From positions 1-26,895 of the IMG/VR virus record IMGVR_UViG_3300022223_000020: a stretch of 26,895 bases of DNA; one strand, 5' to 3'. Positions 13,826 through 20,750 of the stretch are shown here, piece by piece; positions within the stretch are counted from its first letter, which is position 1; every line of letters starts with the position of its first letter. This DNA comes from a virus. The position numbers and the translations under genes were made by a program. The notes under the pieces are model-generated. The model did no database searches and had not been told where the DNA came from. It worked only from the letters and a program-made list of their open reading frames with translations.

Positions 13826-14974
13826 CTACCCGGCGAGCCGGGTGGCCAGCTCCGGACGGACCAGCTTCACGCCCCAGAGCGCGTCGATGGACCACCGAGT
13901 CCGCTTGTGCTGCCGGGAGACCTCCAGCCGGAGGGTCATGCCGGTCAGCGGGTCGACCATCGCCCGCACGATGTTCCCGCCAGTGAACCCGTCGGGCACC
14001 GCGAGAGGCCGCATGGCCAGGGCGAACGCATCGCGGTGGAACGCGAGGTTCACCACATGGCTGGCCTTGAGGGTCATCGCCTCTCCGCCGCTCTTCGCGA
14101 CCTGGAGCGCCGGGCTGATGGCCACATTCGTGTTTCCCACCGCGAGGGTGACGTTCGCCGTGACCACGTAGGTCTGCGAGTCACCGGCGAAGGTGATGAT
14201 GTCGCCCTTCACCAGGTTGGACGGATTGGTCGCCTTCGCGATGGAGACCGTGCTCACGCCCGCGGCATGGGCACCGTTGACCGTGGCGGCGCCGGCACTG
14301 AGCGCCGTGGAGGCGTGCGTGGGTACCGCCTGGTCCTCGTACCAGTCGAACCCGAACTTCCGGCCGATCTGGCCCTCGCGGATGCCCTCGGCATCGCCGC
14401 GGTACGAGGCGTCCTGGAAGGCGCGGAGCCCCAGGGCCGCCGCGGCCGCGTCCACGTCCAGCACGGCGCGCCGATCGTTCAGCGGCGCTTTCTGGGCGTT
14501 CAGACGCTTCCGGATCGCGGTCGCCGAACCCGTCTCGACGCCGGTACCGAAGGGGGTGGTTCCCGCGGTGCCCTCGAGCCCGTACACCCCGGTGTACTCG
14601 CCGAAGAGCGAGACGTTGATCTTGTCCGCGATGGACTTCACCGCCTCGTTGAGCTGCATGGGAGCGGTCCCACGCATGGCGTCCGCGATGTCCTTGTCGG
14701 ACAGGAAGAAGGGCGCCTCCCACCACTGATCCAGGGGGATCTGGACCTTCGTGGGGATCACGCCGGCGTCATCGGGCGGCGTGTTGGAATGAGACACCTG
14801 CTGGGCCGTGATCGCCGAGGGGATCGGCACGTCGACGGTGTCTCCGTGCTCCTTGGCGTCTCGCCCGTAGTCGAGATTGACCAGCGAGGGCATCACCGTG
14901 AATCCGCGGAGCGCCAGAAGCGCCTGCGCCATGATCTGCGGGATGACCTGGGTCAGCGTGTTGGTGTTGGCCAT
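13826..14974 (-). CDS. Major capsid (coat) protein, P22-type
   Basis: 382 residues from the ATG at 14974, with AAGGAG 8 nt upstream. It starts MANTNTLTQVIPQIMAQALL. P22-coat family signs include TVDVPIP near residue 47, a segment with LDQWWEAPFFLSDKD, HRDAFALAMRPLAVP near 313, and a C-terminal strand pair RTRWSIDALWGVKLVRPE. The family shares the HK97 fold. Residues about 217-304 contain VKGDIITFAGDSQTYVV and AISPAL, a beta module resembling inserts in two tail proteins of this window. It is encoded right after the scaffold protein, as expected, and is likely expressed at high level from a leader with a perfect 7-bp stem. Confidence 0.92.
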   Translation of the reverse strand: MANTNTLTQVIPQIMAQALLALRGFTVMPSLVNLDYGRDAKEHGDTVDVPIPSAITAQQVSHSNTPPDDAGVIPTKVQIPLDQWWEAPFFLSDKDIADAMRGTAPMQLNEAVKSIADKINVSLFGEYTGVYGLEGTAGTTPFGTGVETGSATAIRKRLNAQKAPLNDRRAVLDVDAAAAALGLRAFQDASYRGDAEGIREGQIGRKFGFDWYEDQAVPTHASTALSAGAATVNGAHAAGVSTVSIAKATNPSNLVKGDIITFAGDSQTYVVTANVTLAVGNTNVAISPALQVAKSGGEAMTLKASHVVNLAFHRDAFALAMRPLAVPDGFTGGNIVRAMVDPLTGMTLRLEVSRQHKRTRWSIDALWGVKLVRPELATRLAG

Positions 14975-14997
14975 GAGGTCAGCTCCTTAGCCGTTGA

Positions 14998-15022
14998 GCC
15001 CTCCGGCATGGAGCTGGAGGGC
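14998..15022 (-). other. Stem-loop in coat-gene leader
   Basis: On the minus strand GCCCTCC and GGAGGGC form a perfect 7-bp stem with an 11-nt loop, ending 23 nt before the coat ATG and just upstream of its AAGGAG site. The 130-nt gap between scaffold and coat genes contains no supportable ORF. A role in coat mRNA stability or translation control is possible. Confidence 0.5.
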
Positions 15023-15104
15023 GTAGGTCAGACGTGTGATCCGGTGTGCCCTCGGCACGTCCGCCTCGCCCTCGGCTGGCGGTCATGTGTGGTGGAGCGC
15101 GGAG

Positions 15105-15884
15105 TTACCCCCCGACGACCTCCACCTGGCCCTTCGCCAGGGCCTCCAGGTCGAAGGTGCCTTCGGCCAGGTCCTGCTCGGTGACGAACTTCCCGTCGCC
15201 TCCCGCCGGCCGCTTGTTGCCGTCTGCGCCCGAGCCGGTCCGGCCCGTGGGTGCGATGTAGGCAGCGGCGTCGTCGGTCTTCGACCACTGGTCGACGAAG
15301 TCACCGATCGAGTGATCCCCGGGAATCCCGGAGAGGTCCGTCTTGAAGACTCCGACGAAGTTCCCGTCGTCGTCCTCGACCATCGTGGGCTTCCGCTCCT
15401 TGAGCAGAGCCCGTACTGCGGGACGGAGGTCCTCCTTGAAGCCCTTGGCCGCGATGGCACGATCCAGCTCGCCGTCGACCACCCGGCTTTCCAGCGCCTT
15501 CTGGAGCGCTTCGATCCTGGACGTGAGCTTCTCGGACTCCTTCGTGTGCTTGCCTTCCAGCTTCTCCTTCAGCTGCTGAAGTTGGGCCGCGACGTCGTCG
15601 CTCTTGCCTCCTCCCCCTCCGCCACCCGCTGCCTGAGCCTCTCGGAACTCGACGAGCTCCTGGAGTTCCTCAGCCGTCATGTCCCCGAAGGCGTCGAGCT
15701 TCTCGCGGAGCTTGGTGCGCTGGCTCTTCGACGTCTCGAGTGCGGCCTTCAGGCCTCGGACCGCCGGGTGGCTGTCCACTCCATCGAGATCCAGCACGAA
15801 CTCCCCGTGCTCGTTCTTGGAGTAGAGACCCTTCAGGCTCTCGTCCAACCCGTCGAGCGACTCGAGTACGGCCTTCAGCTTCAT
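15105..15884 (-). CDS. Scaffold protein
   Basis: 259 residues from the ATG at 15884; GAGGGAG lies 5 nt upstream, while the GTG two codons earlier would sit on the ribosome site itself. The protein is highly charged and helical, with an N-terminal KLKAVLESLDGLDESLKGLY. A heptad-rich region, KSQRTKLREKLDAFGDM, is followed by a glycine linker (AAGGGGGGGK) and a coiled coil (AAQLQQLKEKLEGKHTKESE). The C-terminal part (GDHSIGDFVDQWSKTDDAAAY) is acidic, with a short FDLEAL end. Scaffolds of this type assemble coat subunits into procapsids and leave or are cleaved afterwards. No protease motif is visible. A terminator-like hairpin lies just upstream, suggesting regulated entry into the coat module. 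Confidence 0.85.
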   Translation of the reverse strand: MKLKAVLESLDGLDESLKGLYSKNEHGEFVLDLDGVDSHPAVRGLKAALETSKSQRTKLREKLDAFGDMTAEELQELVEFREAQAAGGGGGGGKSDDVAAQLQQLKEKLEGKHTKESEKLTSRIEALQKALESRVVDGELDRAIAAKGFKEDLRPAVRALLKERKPTMVEDDDGNFVGVFKTDLSGIPGDHSIGDFVDQWSKTDDAAAYIAPTGRTGSGADGNKRPAGGDGKFVTEQDLAEGTFDLEALAKGQVEVVGG

Positions 15885-15917
15885 ATCCACTCCCTCGGAG
15901 GTGCTGAAACGACGAAA

Positions 15918-15956
15918 GGGCGGCCCCCGGCTATTCCGGAGACCGCCCCACGGCGG
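15918..15956 (-). terminator. Terminator/attenuator-like stem-loop before scaffold gene
   Basis: On the minus strand GGGCGG-U-CUCCGG, loop AATAG, CCGGGG-G-CCGCCC forms a 13-bp stem with two U-G wobbles, followed by TTTCGTCGTTTC. The sequence CCGCC just before it can instead pair with part of the stem (CCGCC-GTGG-GGCGG), an antiterminator-like alternative. A related element with the same CCGCC block lies at 23597-23649. Confidence 0.65.
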
Positions 15957-16020
15957 ATTCTAGGCGCGGCCCGTCGGGCCGCTATTTCAGCCTGAAGCTA
16001 TGTTCGGGGCAGATTCGGTG

Positions 16021-16560
16021 TCAAGCGTTTCGTGCGTCGTCGAGAAGCCCCTTAATCTCACTTGATACTGCGCCAACGTCGTCGAGAGACCGTGCGTACG
16101 TCGTATTCCAGTCGAGGATATAGCGAACCGAGGGTACAGCTTTGATCGGGATCGCGTGCCGTGACCACGCTTCAAAGTAGGGGATGATAACCTTGCGGTA
16201 TCCTGTCTCCGCGTTCGCCTGACGCCATGAAATGAGCGACTCAGGGAGCTGGTCTACAGATACCTCGAGCACGACCTGGTCGGGACAAAAGTAATTGCTC
16301 CATTTGAAATGCTCTCGTTCGATAAGCGATGGGTCGGCGTCTCTGAAGTCGAACAGGGCCACGTACCCCTTGTGAAGCGCATAACTGTTCGCGGTCTGGG
16401 GCATCCGGAAGGGGCGATCCGGACGAGACGGGAGGATGACTCCGGAGTCTAGGATGGCTGAAGCATTCGCTAACGTGGTGGAGTGCCACACAGCCCCTAT
16501 CCACACATCCCACTCTGATTCGCCTGGCTCCACCCTTTCCCACAATGCGGGGTCGCGCAT
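16021..16560 (-). CDS. Accessory protein of lower GC, unrecognised (moron-like; possible ADP-ribosyltransferase-type fold)
   Basis: 179 residues from the ATG at 16560 with GGAAAGG 8 nt upstream. By eye it is markedly less GC-rich than its neighbours (mid-fifties percent), which suggests separate acquisition. The N-terminal third reads VWHSTTLANASAILDSGVILPS. An H-T/S-T...A..IL..G pattern is seen at the start of several ADP-ribosyltransferase-type toxin folds such as DarT and Tpt1. A YALHKGYVALFDFRD block follows, then WSNYFCPDQVVLEV and a C-terminal helix. No complete active site can be shown, so this is only a hint. It sits between head genes and before a terminator-like hairpin, the typical place of a moron or of an injected or virion-associated accessory protein. 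Confidence 0.8.
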   Translation of the reverse strand: MRDPALWERVEPGESEWDVWIGAVWHSTTLANASAILDSGVILPSRPDRPFRMPQTANSYALHKGYVALFDFRDADPSLIEREHFKWSNYFCPDQVVLEVSVDQLPESLISWRQANAETGYRKVIIPYFEAWSRHAIPIKAVPSVRYILDWNTTYARSLDDVGAVSSEIKGLLDDARNA

Positions 16561-16564
16561 CGGA

Positions 16565-16996
16565 CTACCTTTCCTGCTGCATTGAGCGCCCCCGAGTGAA
16601 CGCCTGACGGATCTCGGCCTGACTCATCGGTGACCGCCCAGCCAGCTTCACGCACTGATCGAACGTGATGTCCGGGATCCGCACCCCAGCGTTCATCATG
16701 TAGCGCACAGCCGCCTCGGCCGTGGGACCCTGGGCGAATGCGAGCTGGAGATCCACTGCCGCGACGAAGAGGGCTTCGATGTCCTCCCAGGGAGAGGGCT
16801 GCAGCTGCGCGGCGGCGCCATCGAACACGGGCCCCAGGAGACGCTCTTCCATGCGCTGCGCCATCGCCCAGGCCTCGTTCCGGTCCATGCCCTGGTCCTC
16901 GAGCTGCTTCCGGTAGCCCGCAACGATCTCTGCCACCTCGTGCACGACATCCTGCACGTGGTCCATGAGGGCGCGGTCGAAGGGGGTGAGGCTCAT
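16565..16996 (-). CDS. Unrecognised helical protein of head module
   Basis: 143 residues from the ATG at 16996, overlapping the 39-aa ORF stop as ATGA; no good ribosome site is seen, so coupling is likely. The sequence is mainly helical: MSLTPFDRALMDHVQDVVHE, YRKQLEDQGMDRNEAWAMA, WEDIEALFVAAVDLQLAFAQ. The C-terminal part contains IPDITFDQCVKLAGRSPMSQ and a basic tail. There is no signal peptide or metal site. It lies 4 nt upstream of the accessory gene and could be a chaperone or small head component; I cannot name it. Confidence 0.7.
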   Translation of the reverse strand: MSLTPFDRALMDHVQDVVHEVAEIVAGYRKQLEDQGMDRNEAWAMAQRMEERLLGPVFDGAAAQLQPSPWEDIEALFVAAVDLQLAFAQGPTAEAAVRYMMNAGVRIPDITFDQCVKLAGRSPMSQAEIRQAFTRGRSMQQER

Positions 16997-17112
16997 CCCA
17001 GCATCCGGGAGAGGAATCGCACGATGGGGCCGACGATGGGCTCCATGGCCTCGATGAGGGCCTCTTTGAGGCCTTCGAGGGCTTCGCGGAAGCGAATCTG
17101 CTCAGGGCTCAT
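16993..17112 (-). CDS. Predicted 39-residue protein, unrecognised
   Basis: An ORF of 39 codons from the ATG at 17112 to a TGA that overlaps the next ATG (ATGA). It encodes MSPEQIRFREALEGLKEALI followed by EAMEPIVGPIVRFLSRMLG, an amphipathic helix with a hydrophobic second half. It fills the otherwise empty gap between two genes, and its start context (CTGGGATGAGCC) is identical to that of the gene it is coupled to. Neither has a strong ribosome site. The coupling and lack of other coding support the call; function is unknown. Confidence 0.55.
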   Translation of the reverse strand: MSPEQIRFREALEGLKEALIEAMEPIVGPIVRFLSRMLG

Positions 17113-17168
17113 CCCAGAAAGCTACACCGCGGGGAGGCTCTGCGCACTGAACGGGGGAGGGAAGTGGG

Positions 17169-17366
17169 TCAGGAGCCGGCGGCGGCGACCCTCTTCGCAC
17201 GGTCCAGCCATGCCCGTGCTTCCACGAGCGCCCGATCGATGGCCGGGAGGGCGTCTTCGTCGTCCTCATGACGCACACGCATCTCCTCCAGGTCGTCCAC
17301 CCACCCGGAGAGGTCTTCGATGGAGTGGTAGGGACCGACGGGCGGGTCGATGATGATCGTGCTCAT
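17169..17366 (-). CDS. Small acidic protein, unrecognised
   Basis: 65 residues from the ATG at 17366, overlapping the preceding stop as ATGA and with GGAAGAAAC upstream. It starts MSTIIIDPPVGPYHSIEDLS and has two acidic helices (GWVDDLEEMRVRHEDDED, AIDRALVEARAWLDRAKRVA). There are no cysteines and no membrane segment. It lies directly downstream of the MuF-JAMM gene. An immunity or chaperone role for that gene's C-terminal domain is one thought, but it rests on position alone. Confidence 0.65.
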   Translation of the reverse strand: MSTIIIDPPVGPYHSIEDLSGWVDDLEEMRVRHEDDEDALPAIDRALVEARAWLDRAKRVAAAGS

Positions 17367-18976
17367 GGTTGTTTCTTCCGCCTGTAGGCCGAAGTCAACT
17401 TCAGCTGCTTGAAGACAATACTCCAGAGCTCGTGCGAGTGTTCACGCGCTGCTTCAAGCGGCGACATCTGCCCGGAGAATATCAGTGGATCGTATTTCGA
17501 GTACAGGTCCTGAACTGTGGGATAGTAGAGGGTCGTCACGTCTGATAGCTCCGGCCATCCGCGCTTGGGCCGGCGGAGCGTGTAGAGATAGAGTTCGCTC
17601 GTTGCCCTCATCTCCCTGAGATCATGTGCGATCGCGAAACTCACGTCCTCGATCGAAAACGACGAGCTGCTGGGATGGTTGTGCGTGAAGATCTTGTCCT
17701 TGAGCTTCTTCGTTTCCGCTTTGGTGAAGGTGACCTCGTCCTTCTGGCCCGTCGTCTTGTCGAGGACCACCTTCCCGGTCTTCGGATCCCACGCTGTCGC
17801 GTACTCGATCTGCTCTCCGGAGATCTGCGCCTCCCGCGCAGCGACCAGCTTCTGCAAGAACGAGTCGGAAACATGGGACGGCGGGAACTTCGCCCGGAGC
17901 TCCGCCACGCTGACCACCGAATGGTCCGACCGGATCAGGTCGCGGAGGCTCATCTTCCCTTCCCGAAAGATGTCAGCCGTGTAGCGCCCGAGCACATCGT
18001 TCTGGACCGCCGGTGACTGGCGCTTCAGCCAGTCCTCGTACTTCTGAGACGCCGGTACCGGGCCGTCCTGGGAGGCCCTCATGCCCTCGTCCGGGGGCTC
18101 GACCCCCAAGCCCTCCCAGTCGACTATCGGTGTGAGGATCGTCCGGCAGTTGTAGTGAAACGGAGGGATCATCTTCGCGTCAGGATCCTCCACGGCCACG
18201 ATCTTCCCGTCGAGCGCCATGCAGATCTTCGACGTCCGGCTGTCCAGTGTCGCGGTGATCTCCATCCCGGCGAGGATGTCCGCGTTCTCCTGGTAGGTCG
18301 CGAGGTGTCCGCGGTTGGCGATGAAGTTCACCCCGGTCCGGACGATCGCCTCCGTCTGGCGGGTCGTGGTCTGCAGGATCCCGCCGGAGAAGATGCCTTG
18401 GCGCCGTGTCGTGCCGTCCGTGAGCGTGACTGTCCGGAAGCGCCCGGTATGCCGTCCGCGGATCCGGCGGACCATGTCGTCGATGCTCTCGTTCTCGGCC
18501 ATCCCGATGCGGAGCTGCCGATGCACGTTGCGGACGACAGCCTCCTTCTGAGTGTCGACCCAGCCCTTGAGCGTCTCTCCCTCGAAAGGATTCTCGCGGA
18601 GGATCGAGCGCATGAGGTTCTGGCCGACGCGTCCGCTCCGGATGTCCACCGCCACAGACCCGATGGAACGCTGCAGTTGGGTCTCGGCCCACTCGGCCTG
18701 CTGCACGCCGACCCGGGCGAGGCGCTGCTCGAGCGTGCTCCGAATCTCTTTGAAGCTCTGGCCGGCCATCGACTCGACTTCCCCGAGGAGCGTCTCGAGG
18801 CGTTCTCGGCGGTACCGCTGGCGGGCCGGCGCCGTCGGATCCAGCTTCGCGATCTGCGCGGCCAAGTCATCGAAGAGTTCGGCGATGAGCGGCTGGACCT
18901 CACGTGAGATCCCAGTGCCGAGGCGCTGGAGCGCCAACAGGTTCCGGATGACCCCACCGATCGGATCCTCGGGCAT
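17363..18976 (-). CDS. Minor head protein, Mu gpF-like, fused to RadC/JAMM-like C-terminal domain
   Basis: 537 residues from the ATG at 18976, with GGAG 9 nt upstream. Residues about 130-285 match the Mu gpF / SPP1 gp7 family: TRQTEAIVRTGVNF, then TLDSRTSKICMALDGKIV and PPFHYNCRTILTPI. Such proteins sit on the portal and can enter the host. Beyond about 385 a second domain begins (EQIEYATAWDPKTGKVVLD). It continues to IFTHNHPSSSSFSIEDVSFA, with His432, His434, Ser441 and Asp444 spaced as in the JAMM motif of RadC/JAB proteins, and Glu391 as a candidate catalytic acid. The sequence encoding this region looks less GC-rich than the MuF part. The C terminus may be an injected effector, comparable in layout to MuF polymorphic toxins; activity is not shown. 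Confidence 0.85.
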   Translation of the reverse strand: MPEDPIGGVIRNLLALQRLGTGISREVQPLIAELFDDLAAQIAKLDPTAPARQRYRRERLETLLGEVESMAGQSFKEIRSTLEQRLARVGVQQAEWAETQLQRSIGSVAVDIRSGRVGQNLMRSILRENPFEGETLKGWVDTQKEAVVRNVHRQLRIGMAENESIDDMVRRIRGRHTGRFRTVTLTDGTTRRQGIFSGGILQTTTRQTEAIVRTGVNFIANRGHLATYQENADILAGMEITATLDSRTSKICMALDGKIVAVEDPDAKMIPPFHYNCRTILTPIVDWEGLGVEPPDEGMRASQDGPVPASQKYEDWLKRQSPAVQNDVLGRYTADIFREGKMSLRDLIRSDHSVVSVAELRAKFPPSHVSDSFLQKLVAAREAQISGEQIEYATAWDPKTGKVVLDKTTGQKDEVTFTKAETKKLKDKIFTHNHPSSSSFSIEDVSFAIAHDLREMRATSELYLYTLRRPKRGWPELSDVTTLYYPTVQDLYSKYDPLIFSGQMSPLEAAREHSHELWSIVFKQLKLTSAYRRKKQP

Positions 18977-18980
18977 GGCG

Positions 18981-19232
18981 TCAGACTCCCACGGCCCGGG
19001 TCCATCGAGTGCCCGCAGCCGCGGCCTTCGCCTTGGCCACCAGGTCCCGATCCTTCACACGGCGGAGCGTGGTCTCTTCGGTGCGGAACGTCTCCGACAG
19101 CTTCGAGATCTGGCGGAGGCGAGTGTGCGTGACGACCCGCCGATAGACCTTCCCGTCTGCGTGGACCTCGAACGTCCCTTCGTCCAGCTCCACCACGAAC
19201 GGGAGGAACTCGCGGCGGCTACTCCTCGCCAT
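18981..19232 (-). CDS. Small basic protein between portal and MuF genes, unrecognised
   Basis: 83 residues from the ATG at 19232; AGGAAGA lies upstream and the start overlaps the portal stop by 14 nt. The longer frame from 19277 would start inside the portal's glycine-rich end and has no ribosome site. Sequence: MARSSRREFLPFVVELDEGT, FEVHADGKVYRRVVTHTRLRQISK, then a basic helix. The first half is beta-like, the second helical. It has no known motif. Small proteins at this place are often needed for connector assembly, but no function can be assigned. Confidence 0.65.
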   Translation of the reverse strand: MARSSRREFLPFVVELDEGTFEVHADGKVYRRVVTHTRLRQISKLSETFRTEETTLRRVKDRDLVAKAKAAAAGTRWTRAVGV

Positions 19233-20715
19233 CGTCGTCTTCCTGTCCGCCGTTCCCCCCGCCGTTCCCCCCACCACTCCTCATCGCGTCCAGTTCGGCC
19301 ATCCCCTCCTCGGCGAGCCGGACTCGTTCGAGCTCCGGATCGAAGTCCTCGGACAGAACCTCCCCGCGCTTCGCTGCGTCCCAGAAGGTCTCCAGCGAGA
19401 TCCGCCCGCGGTCCACAGCGTCGAGCAGTGCGGCGAACATCTGCGGGTCGAGGAGCTTCTTCTCGAAGTCGCGATTCACCTCGACCGTGCCTCCGCTATT
19501 CAGGCCTTCCCACTTCGCGGTGAGCCGAAGCGCCTCGTTCAGGGCCTGCTGCATGTTCCGGGCAGCGAGGATCAACTGGGCGTCGGATTCGGACTTGTCG
19601 ATGCGCTTCGACGTCGCCGTCTCAGCCGAGCGCGTCTCGCTCATGAGCATCGAGAGGCCGAGGATGGCCATGCGGTGCTCGATGTCCTTCAGGCTCAGAC
19701 GCGAGGCCTCCAGGCCGGAGCCCTGGATCTCGGCGAACTTCGCGTCCCCACCCTTGGGCAGCATCAAGCCCACCGTGGGCCCGACGGAGAACGCACCGGG
19801 CTTCTCCTCTTCCACCCCGATGAGGGTGAGGATAGGCACGCACGCGACGTGCTCGACGTTGTCCTTGTCGGAGCGCTTCTGCCAGTGCTTGATGTTCTCG
19901 AGCGCGAGGTCGAGGAGCGGAGGCTCGGACTCGAGGTATCCCGTGCGGTTCGTGTACGCCGTGGCGAGGGGGATCTCGTCCATCCCCTCGAACGTGCCGC
20001 TACTCCTCAGCAGCCACTTCTTCTTCCCAGGGCCGTCCTTCACCTCCTCGTACACGGACCACTGAACCGCGATGTACGGGTCGCCCGACTCGTTCTGGGC
20101 GCGCACCAGGCGGTATTCCCGGATGCGCGTGACGCTCCGTTCCCCCCAGCGCCCATCGTCCTCTTCACCGGACTCCTTCCACCGGAGAAGCGAGAGGACG
20201 CGCCGACCGTTCACCTTGATGGTCGAGAACTTCAGGACGTCCTGCTTCCTGAGTGGGATCCAGTAGGGCCGCAGCCCGGCCTGGCGCTCCTGGGCGAGCG
20301 ATTCGATGGAGCCCTGGGCCACCTCCTGGAAGTCCACGAAGATGCCGGCATGCCCATCCAGGAACCCATCCTCGAAGACGTCGCGGGAGAAGCTGTCGAT
20401 GTCCCGCCCCTCGAGATCCACGTTCTCCAGGTATTCCACGATGCCGGGAGGCACGTCGTCACCGATCTTCGTCTCGTTCGAGAAGACCAACCCCACGAGC
20501 CCCTTCACGGTGCGCCTGAAGGCGTTGAAGAGGACCGCTTGCTGCAGGCGATCTGAGTAGGATTCGGGCGTCTCCTTTGCGAACACGGGCAGGTACTTCG
20601 CCGCCTGCTTCCGCATGTGGAGCGTGCCCTGAAAGACATCACGAACGACCTGTACTGCTTTGGCCTGACGCTCGTGCGCCAGCCCCGGTGTATCCGGCCC
20701 CTGCTTCTCCATCAT
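19219..20715 (-). CDS. Portal protein (DUF4055-like)
   Basis: 498 residues from tandem ATGs at 20715 and 20712; GAGGAGG lies upstream and fits the second ATG best. Helical N-terminal region (RQAKAVQVVRDVFQGTLHMR, YLPVFAKETPESYSDRLQQA) leads to AFRRTVKGLVGLVF. Then comes a beta core (VLSLLRWKES), and LENIKHWQKRSDKDNVEHVACVP resembles the crown/stem helices of DUF4055 portal proteins. Downstream, SETRSAETATSKRIDKSESD and LNEALRLTAKWEGL are conserved in that family. The C terminus is Gly/Asn-rich and acidic. It forms the DNA-entry ring at a capsid vertex, and lies between terminase and MuF genes as usual. Confidence 0.88.
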   Translation of the reverse strand: MMEKQGPDTPGLAHERQAKAVQVVRDVFQGTLHMRKQAAKYLPVFAKETPESYSDRLQQAVLFNAFRRTVKGLVGLVFSNETKIGDDVPPGIVEYLENVDLEGRDIDSFSRDVFEDGFLDGHAGIFVDFQEVAQGSIESLAQERQAGLRPYWIPLRKQDVLKFSTIKVNGRRVLSLLRWKESGEEDDGRWGERSVTRIREYRLVRAQNESGDPYIAVQWSVYEEVKDGPGKKKWLLRSSGTFEGMDEIPLATAYTNRTGYLESEPPLLDLALENIKHWQKRSDKDNVEHVACVPILTLIGVEEEKPGAFSVGPTVGLMLPKGGDAKFAEIQGSGLEASRLSLKDIEHRMAILGLSMLMSETRSAETATSKRIDKSESDAQLILAARNMQQALNEALRLTAKWEGLNSGGTVEVNRDFEKKLLDPQMFAALLDAVDRGRISLETFWDAAKRGEVLSEDFDPELERVRLAEEGMAELDAMRSGGGNGGGNGGQEDDDGEE

Positions 20716-20750
20716 CCCCCTCCTCGTCCCCGGCTGAGAGGCCCTCGGCC

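Noticed and set aside
13409-15184. Plus-strand frame opposite coat protein
   Set aside because: No start signal, composition typical of an antisense frame, and the coat gene is unambiguous.
15028-15288. Minus-strand 86-residue frame between scaffold and coat
   Set aside because: It overlaps the scaffold C terminus in another frame, is Arg/Gly-rich and lacks a ribosome site.
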